From Cytidiella melzeri (taxonomy: Eukaryota; Basidiomycota; Agaricomycetes; Polyporales; Irpicaceae): a stretch of 64,000 nucleotides of DNA. The notes beneath the pieces are model-generated. The model did no database searches. It was not told the DNA's origin and saw only the letters and a program-made list of their open reading frames with translations. Of the stretch, positions 57,924 through 64,000 are shown one piece after another. The translations under genes and the position numbers were made by a program. Numbering within the stretch: the first letter of the stretch is position 1; every line of letters starts with the position of its first letter. The stretch covers positions 1 through 64,000 of the forward strand of contig JABYQR010000183.1 of assembly GCA_022592445.1 (NCBI GenBank), given 5' to 3'.

Positions 57924-60462
57924 CTAGATGTACGCAGAACTTTCCAGGCCAGCTTTGCTGACTCGCCTCGTTGGCTGCAGCGTCGCCGCATTCACAGGGG
58001 CTCTACGGGCATGGCGATACCTGCCTTCTGAATCCTTGATCTCCATCTCCTGCTGTGAGTCTCCCAGCTGTGCGACGTCCACCATCATAGGAACCAAATT
58101 CAAAGAATGCTGTGCGGCAAATGCGGGAGGTAAACTTTCACGAATATGCTGCGGTCTTCGGCCACCCAAAGCGACGCCGTAGTTGCCTCCCATAGTACCG
58201 CCTCCTGTGTTTCCACTATCCGTACCAGACTCCTGCGGCATCTTCACAACACCAACCGATTTTCCTCCCAGTTCCTGCTCTTCGAACGTCATGAGCTCTG
58301 AGACAAACCCGATATTCGGCGATATTCCTTTGCGCCGGTCGAGCACAAACTCGTACGCTTTCGACAGCGGCCAGTGGTTAGCGTGTATTAGGTAGGCCAT
58401 CACAGCCGTGACAGATCTGGATTTCCCTGCTTTACAGTGCACGTACGTCGGAGCAGAATGCAGACGAGCATCGTCTGACGATGAAAGATAGAAATGCGGA
58501 TTAGATGTAATGCGGTGTGCTAGTGTTGAGAAGCTCACCGAGGATGGCGCACACGTCACGAACGCCTTTCGTAATGTTATCTTCCTCAACTGTATCTCGC
58601 ATGGGTATATGCACGTATCGCTCGAAGCGCTCTCGAAGATGTAATCCATGGTCATCGTCGCACTCGGCAGCTATGTTGACAATTCGTTTCACCCCGTGCG
58701 ATTGTAGTTCCTCCACGTGCTCTTCGATGGTCAACTCTGGACCAAGGAAAAGGAAATTTGGAAGAATGGTGGACACCGTGAACTCAGGGAATGGCTCTTC
58801 AGTGCTCGGACCGTTGTCTTCTGGGCGTGCAGTGGCCGGAGACCGAGGTATTGGTGTTCTGGGAGATCGCGGGGGACTGAACGTCGACAATGAAGGTGTA
58901 CGGGGTGCCTCCAGCTCCTCAGTGGAGCGACCCGGTGAAGGGGAGAGTAGACGTGAAGAATCTGATTGAGGTTGAGTAGCAAGTGAGAGATTGAGGTGAC
59001 CAGGAGATCGCGAACGACTACGCAGTGATTTACCGCTCGACTGAGCGGGCAAAACAGATAGATGATTGGTTGACATCGGGACTTGCAGTTTGGGAAGCGC
59101 AGGAGTAGAGGCATAGTCTGTGTCCAGTCTGCGAAGGGAAGGTATACTGGGTCGACGGGGAGGCTGTGGCCGCGAGAAGACCGTCGCAGATGGTGCTGGA
59201 GAGGGGCTGGACAAGTCATTTCCATTCCATGACGATAATCTGGTGGACATGATGGGAAGAGGCGAAGGGATCGGCCGCTCAACTTCAGGAACAGCTTTCG
59301 AACGAGCAGCGGTCTGAGTGTCTAATTGCCCCAATCCGCCTAGAGGTCGTCTTATACTTCCGGATACTGTAGGAGGCGAAGATATCGTGGGTCTTAGTAT
59401 AGATGATGGATAACCACTATCCGCGTCTGAGCTGGTTATGAGAAGCTGAGATAGGTATGAATGGCCGCGAGCCGCTGCGAAACCACCCTCCAGGTAATCC
59501 ACGCTTCCATGAGGCAGAAGCGGCGCAACAATGTCCATGGTAGCCCAAGCAGCAGATTGGGCACCATTCCGGTCTCGCTGAAGCATGCCCTGGTCGTAAA
59601 CGATTACATCGCCGTCCCAATCTTCTCCAGTCAGTAGGTCGTCCCAGACTTGTTTGCCGTCCTCGGTAGTTATGAATTGTCGAAGCGCATCAATTGAAGG
59701 AAAAGCACCAGCTGTTTTACGGGAACGCCTCAGAATGAGAGATGGGATGTTCATGTTAACGCTGTGTTGCAGATGAGATGCATTGAATGATGTGACCGAT
59801 CGCGTGTCGATGAGTAACGGTCGTGTAGGGGATGTCAGCCGGGCCATCAGTAGCGCGGGGCTGATGCCACATACTGACGCATCGACAGTAGGTTGAGGAT
59901 AATGAGAATGCGTGCTGGACGAGGATGTGTCGGCCGATGGATGTCGGGTGTGGTAAAACGCACTGAGAGGAGTTGCTCGAAATTCATCAGAGGGCGTGAA
60001 GTATGCACTGGCAGGGGTGGCTCCCTCCTCGTCTGGACTAGGTGAACACAGTTCTGCCGAATCTGAAAGTGAGTCGGGAGGTGAGTACGAGGATTGAGAC
60101 GAGGAAGCAACTGGTGCGTCCGTCTGCGATGTCCGCATCGAACCTGAGGCAGAACGTATCGGTCGCAGTCGCAGGTTGTTGCGCACGCTGCGTCGTAGTT
60201 TGGCCAGCAAGGCGAGGTCCTTGGATATATCGTCAGAGTCAAATGCAGTGTCTCCGCTGCCAATTACTGGGAATGCGTCCTGGGATTCCGAGGAACTGGA
60301 CGACAGTGGAGAGGAGTGGTATCCGTCCTCATCCTGCTCATCTTCGACATCTCCGCCTGTGTCTTCCACTGGAGTCTGCAGTTCTATTACCGTCTTCGGG
60401 ACAGGTCTCTTGCTAATCTGTAACGAGAGGTTTGGTGGACGTTTTGACTGCATTTGTAGCAA
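57924..60462 (-). CDS. Dual-specificity phosphatase with rhodanese-like N-terminal domain (MAPK phosphatase type)
   Basis: About 835 residues. ATG at 60462 (MLQMQSKRPPNLSLQISKRP). Acidic and Ser-rich N terminus; then a rhodanese-like (CH2) domain: PALLMARLTSPTRPLLIDTR, SFNASHLQHSVNMNIPSLIL. A Ser/Pro-rich stretch follows. The catalytic domain starts FTVSTILPNFLFLGPELTIE, includes RIVNIAAECDDDHG and, after an intron near 58475-58541 joining AIL to DDARLHSAP, the active site VHCKAGKSRS (Cys and Arg of HCxxGxxRS). Stop at 57924-57926. Family role (known): removes phosphate from Tyr and Thr of MAP kinases; the rhodanese-like part often docks the kinase. Related fungal proteins include Msg5 and Pmp1. 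Confidence 0.9.
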
Positions 60463-60890
60463 CTAGTCGTAGAGGCAGAGTAAGCTGCGCTTCCAAGTCA
60501 AGTTCCTCAAGGCTGTACGACCAGGATACAGATGTCTATGATTTGAGAGTTGTGGTTCTCACGAGCACAGCAGAACGTTGAGTGAGGTTGGCTTGTAGAA
60601 GTTGAAGAGAATCCAGGCACTGAGGTGTAATTACGCGAAACACTTACTACCTCGCGCGTGATTTCTTATCATTAATTATAATTAGTCTTGAGGACCGACG
60701 CCCCGGCCGGCTACAGAAGCTGTGTTGTGGTGACGGCCGGAGTTCCGGAACTCATCAGAGGTCTGCTCGGGACAAGCTATTTTTCTGATAATTCTACGCC
60801 GGGCAAATTTCCAGAAAAATCAAACTCAGCTTCCTCTTACCCTCACCTCGTCGTTTTGCAACGCATAGCAGGACACGAGTCTCGTTCAGA
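60463..60890. promoter_or_regulatory. Shared divergent promoter, phosphatase and Def1-like gene
   Basis: 428 bases between opposed starts. AT-rich at 60660-60685 (ATTAATTATAATTAG), a possible promoter core. No gene seen. Confidence 0.4.
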
Positions 60891-63800
60891 ATGTACAACT
60901 CTTCCGCGTATCGCAAACAACAGCCCACTGCAGACGTTGCTGCATCTGGCAAATTCAGTAAGCAAGCTCAGCACCTGCAAGAAGCATTTCCGTCTTGGTC
61001 TAGTGAGGGTAATCACGTCTGTGCTCAAAGACTATGCGGTGCTCTGATTTCAGGTGTTAGACCTACAGTCTCTCCTAGTCGAGGTTGGTGGCGACATTGA
61101 TGCTGCAGCCACCAGGATTTCAGAAGGTATTGCAAGTGTCGTGCGCCGCGTCATTCATTCATTCACGAGGTAATGCACCTAGGTCATGCCGAGCAGTGGG
61201 GCTCCGTCATACGCAAGAAGGACAAAAAGTCGCAACTCTCAACCCCCCAGTCTCAATCTAAGGAGCTTCCTGGAAGCAGAGAGCGCGGCGAGTTCCGTGG
61301 CAGGGGCGGCCGTGGTGGTAGAGGCGGTTCTGGACGCGGCGGCGCAGCTCGGGGAACCTTCGCTCGCGGCGGTCACCAAGAACCGAACGGCCGTCATGCG
61401 AAAGCTGGTAATACCACGGCTGACGACACAGTTTCTAAGGCGAATGGTGAGACTGTAGCTGCAGACGGCCCTGTTGCCCCCGAGCCAATTTCTCCCAAGG
61501 CTGAAGACACGAGCGCTCCGACTGTCGATGCACTTGCTCTTTCGGATCCCGCGTCGCCATGGCCTACGACGACTCCGACAACTTGGGGAGGCGATACCGC
61601 AAAGCTGAATGGCAATGTTGCCACCGTTATTCCTGCTTCAGCTAAAGCACAGAAAACGCCGGCAACTTCGAAGCTTTCGTGGGCACAAATTGCCAAGTAC
61701 GTCTTGCTGAATTGTAGTAGTCAAAATGCCCTCTGAGTTGATGTCAATAGACCACAAGAAAAGCCGAACCCTCCCCCAGCTGCTACTCCCGCTCCCGCTC
61801 CTGTGCCACCTACAATTCCTGCGTCAGCGGCGACACCGGCCCCTGCTTTAGCATCTGCACCTGAACCTCCAACAGCGCCCGAACCTGCTAAAGTTGACAA
61901 CCAGCCTGAACTTGCTACTGGATGGGAGGAACCTACGACTGTGCAAGCACCCACATGGGACGATGAACCGGTACACCCGAGTAAGCCATCGGAGCCTCCA
62001 CATGTCGAGGAGACCCGTTCGAAGGAAGAACAGATACCCGCACCGAAGGTTGAGTTGATCCCCACACCTTCTGCTCTTCCTGTCAAGGCGCAGGCACCCA
62101 GTTTGAAGTTGGATCCAGTTCAAGCACCTGCACCTCTCAAGCCAGCTACTCCTGCTGCTCATACTAGGCCATTATCGGCTGCGCATCGACACAGATTCAA
62201 GACTGACGAGGCTGTTGTTATGCCCGGTGGTGGGTTCGGAACTTCGCTTGAGAAGATTGGCATGCAGTTCGGTAGCTTGAGCCTTGCAGGTGATGAGATT
62301 GATACTGGCTCGTGAGTACTCCTTGCCACTGTTACTTTCGCTCGCTAATCGTGAGTTTCAATAGTCATGAACCAGCCACAGATCCTGCTCCTGCCCAGCG
62401 AACGTCGGAGCCAATCTCGGCACCAACACCCGAGCCCCTCTCTACTCAACTCACTCAGCCTCCCGCCTTGCAAGTGCAGACGCAAGCTCCGGAACCAGCC
62501 CCAGTACAAGCACCTGTCGCTACGTCGCCTCCGACGCAAACACCCATTACTACTCAGGGCTTGTTCCAATCAGCCATTCCTCAGCAAGCTCAGCATCAGC
62601 AAGCCAACACAACTGCGACACCCACTACAGCCTCCATTCAAACCCCCGTCAGCCAACATCAAACACACTCTGCTCTCCCTTCGTCCCTCTCGCAACCCGC
62701 TCTTCCCGCACAAGTCACCACTCAGCCACAGTCGTCTGCCTCTGCATCCAACATCTCATCATACTCGCATCACATTCCTGCTGCTCCTCCCTCACTTCCT
62801 TCACAGCACCAACTACCTCAGCAAGCACAACCGCAATTGCAAGCTGGTTTACTTTCCCAGCAGTACTCTCAGCATGGCTTGCCCACTCACCTCGAAAACA
62901 CTCACAGTCAGCCAGTTTCGCAGTCTCCACAAGTCTCCCATACTCCTCAGCAGAGTGTCGGTGGCCATTCCTCGTACTTCCGCCAACAAGAGCAGCCGTA
63001 CTTCCACACTGCCACTCCTCCGGTATCCGCAACTCAGAGTCAAGATGGCCCATACGGCTCGTTTGGTCAGCTCTCAGGGCAAGTTGGACATCAAACTCAG
63101 GCATCTCACCTCGGTGGCTTCAGCGGCCAGGATTACCAGTACAGTGGGGATAGTCAACGGGTGAGTCCTGCCGAGGAACACCTAAATATGTGTAACTGAC
63201 TGAATTGATATGCTGCGCTAGAACTTCTATGAGTCCTACACCGGCCCGACTGGCTTTGGTAGCCGGAACGTGCTCGGTCACGATGAGATTAAGGGTCTTC
63301 CAGGGGCTCCCCAGCAGCCTCACGGAGCTCCGGGCCTCCCTCCTTCGAACGCTCAGCCATCGCAGCAGCTTCCTCAGACTTCGCAGAATAGCAGTCAATC
63401 GCAGCCTACGGGACAAGGTCCCCAGCAGTACCCTCCCCCCGTTCCCTACTACTACACACCATACCCCCAAAACCAGTACTACGGCTCGCCTTACAGCTCT
63501 GGCTACTCTGTTCCCCAGCCGTTCGTCAAGTACCCCGCTGTGTTTCAGGGACCTCCTGGACCCCAGTCTGCTCCCTCGCCCGCGACAAAGCAGGCACCCG
63601 CGTCGGTGCCTTCGCAGTCCCCTTACGGGCAGGGACTTTACGGACAGCAGCACACCTCGAGCCCTTACGGGGACATCGATTACCAGCACACTCACCAGCA
63701 GGGTGTCAATAACTTGCCCTCGAATGACTACGGCAAGCAGCTCTACGGCGGCAGCGGTCAGAGCATGCAGGGCTTTATGGGTCTGAGTCAGACTTCTGCT

Positions 63801-64000
63801 CCTACCTCCGGTCCTCCTATTGGGCAACGCACTGGAGGATCTCCTGAAGCTGCGTACAAGCCTTATGGTACTAATGTAAAGGACGTAGGCGCTGGAGGCG
63901 TGGGTCAGTCCGGTCAGGGACCCCAAGGGCGCGGCGTCCAGCAGCCTCAAAGCAGCTTCTACAATGCACAAAGGTTCTCCGGAGGTGCGGGAGCTGGTCC
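60891..64000 (+). CDS. DEF1: Def1-like protein: CUE domain and long Gln/Pro-rich region, cut by window end
   Basis: ATG at 60891 (MYNSSAYRKQQPTADVAASG). The CUE-type domain reads HLQEAFPSWSSEDLQSLLVE, VGGDIDAAATRISEGHAEQW, where the first intron is best closed at a TTAG acceptor (61072 region) so that SSE joins DLQS. An RGG-rich stretch follows (RGGRGGRGGSGRGGAARGTF), then a long Pro/Ala and later Gln/Ser-rich region with many QQ, and Tyr/Pro/Gln repeats near the end. A conserved block MPGGGFGTSLEKIGMQFGSL lies near 62221. The gene continues past 64000. Known role of Def1: drives ubiquitylation and removal of stalled RNA polymerase II through Elc1/Cul3. Over 900 residues seen. Confidence 0.82.

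Overview
The window is nuclear DNA of a filamentous basidiomycete, most likely an Agaricomycete. Genes are compact and cut by many short GT-AG introns of about 45-65 nt. Promoters are short and often shared by divergent genes. The protein set is fungal (Ubc7, Kar2/BiP with HDEL, Laa1, Apc1, Taf8, Def1, Aro4-type DAHP synthase). Some families look typical of basidiomycetes (a DUF7918-like protein, an MLKL-like four-helix plus kinase-fold protein). Most genes here had to be rebuilt across introns by reading splice sites, so exon edges are approximate unless given explicitly.

Layout. 1-963: 3' part of a Wss1-type DNA-protein crosslink protease (+). 2689-5672: VHS/GAT trafficking adaptor (-). 6155-13124: giant HEAT-repeat Laa1/HEATR5 (-), divergent from UBC7 (13421-14355, +). 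14722-17824: MLKL-like protein (-), divergent from the NatC acetyltransferase NAA30 (18263-19149, +). 19265-20115: decayed 5' duplicate of BiP, then the intact BiP/KAR2 gene (20653-23086, +). 23447-25493: TKL-like kinase with a C1 domain (-). 25782-31851: APC1 (+). 32595-33489: unrecognised family gene, copy A (-). 34889-37657: OPT oligopeptide transporter (+). 38065-38175: intron-containing tRNA-Asn (-). 38605-40573: DAHP synthase (-). 41316-42791: PIH1 protein (+). 43271-44727: two-LIM protein (-). 45022-45787: eIF5A (+). 45793-50340: a duplication patch with copies B, C and D of the family gene. 50445-52468: secreted or single-pass membrane protein (-). 52606-54148: SRAP/HMCES (-). 54292-56057: TAF8 (+). 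56221-57490: DUF7918-like (-). 57924-60462: MAPK-phosphatase-like dual-specificity phosphatase (-). 60891-64000: Def1-like CUE/Gln-rich protein, running off the window (+).

Most loci are housekeeping genes: DNA-protein crosslink and abasic-site repair (Wss1, SRAP), protein degradation (Ubc7, APC1, Def1), ER folding (BiP), membrane traffic (VHS/GAT, Laa1), transcription (TAF8), translation (eIF5A, tRNA-Asn) and aromatic amino-acid synthesis. No functional gene cluster is apparent.

The most unusual parts are these. (1) A repeated unit made of a conserved non-coding or decayed segment plus a small gene of about 200 residues with no family I recognise; it is found inverted at 32.6-34.0 kb and in several tandem, truncated or chimeric forms at 45.8-50.3 kb, where the eIF5A 3' flank was also copied. 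(2) A decayed tandem copy of the BiP promoter and 5' coding region. (3) An MLKL-like architecture. (4) Very small exons, including an 8-nt exon needed to complete a LIM zinc finger, and two GC-AG introns.
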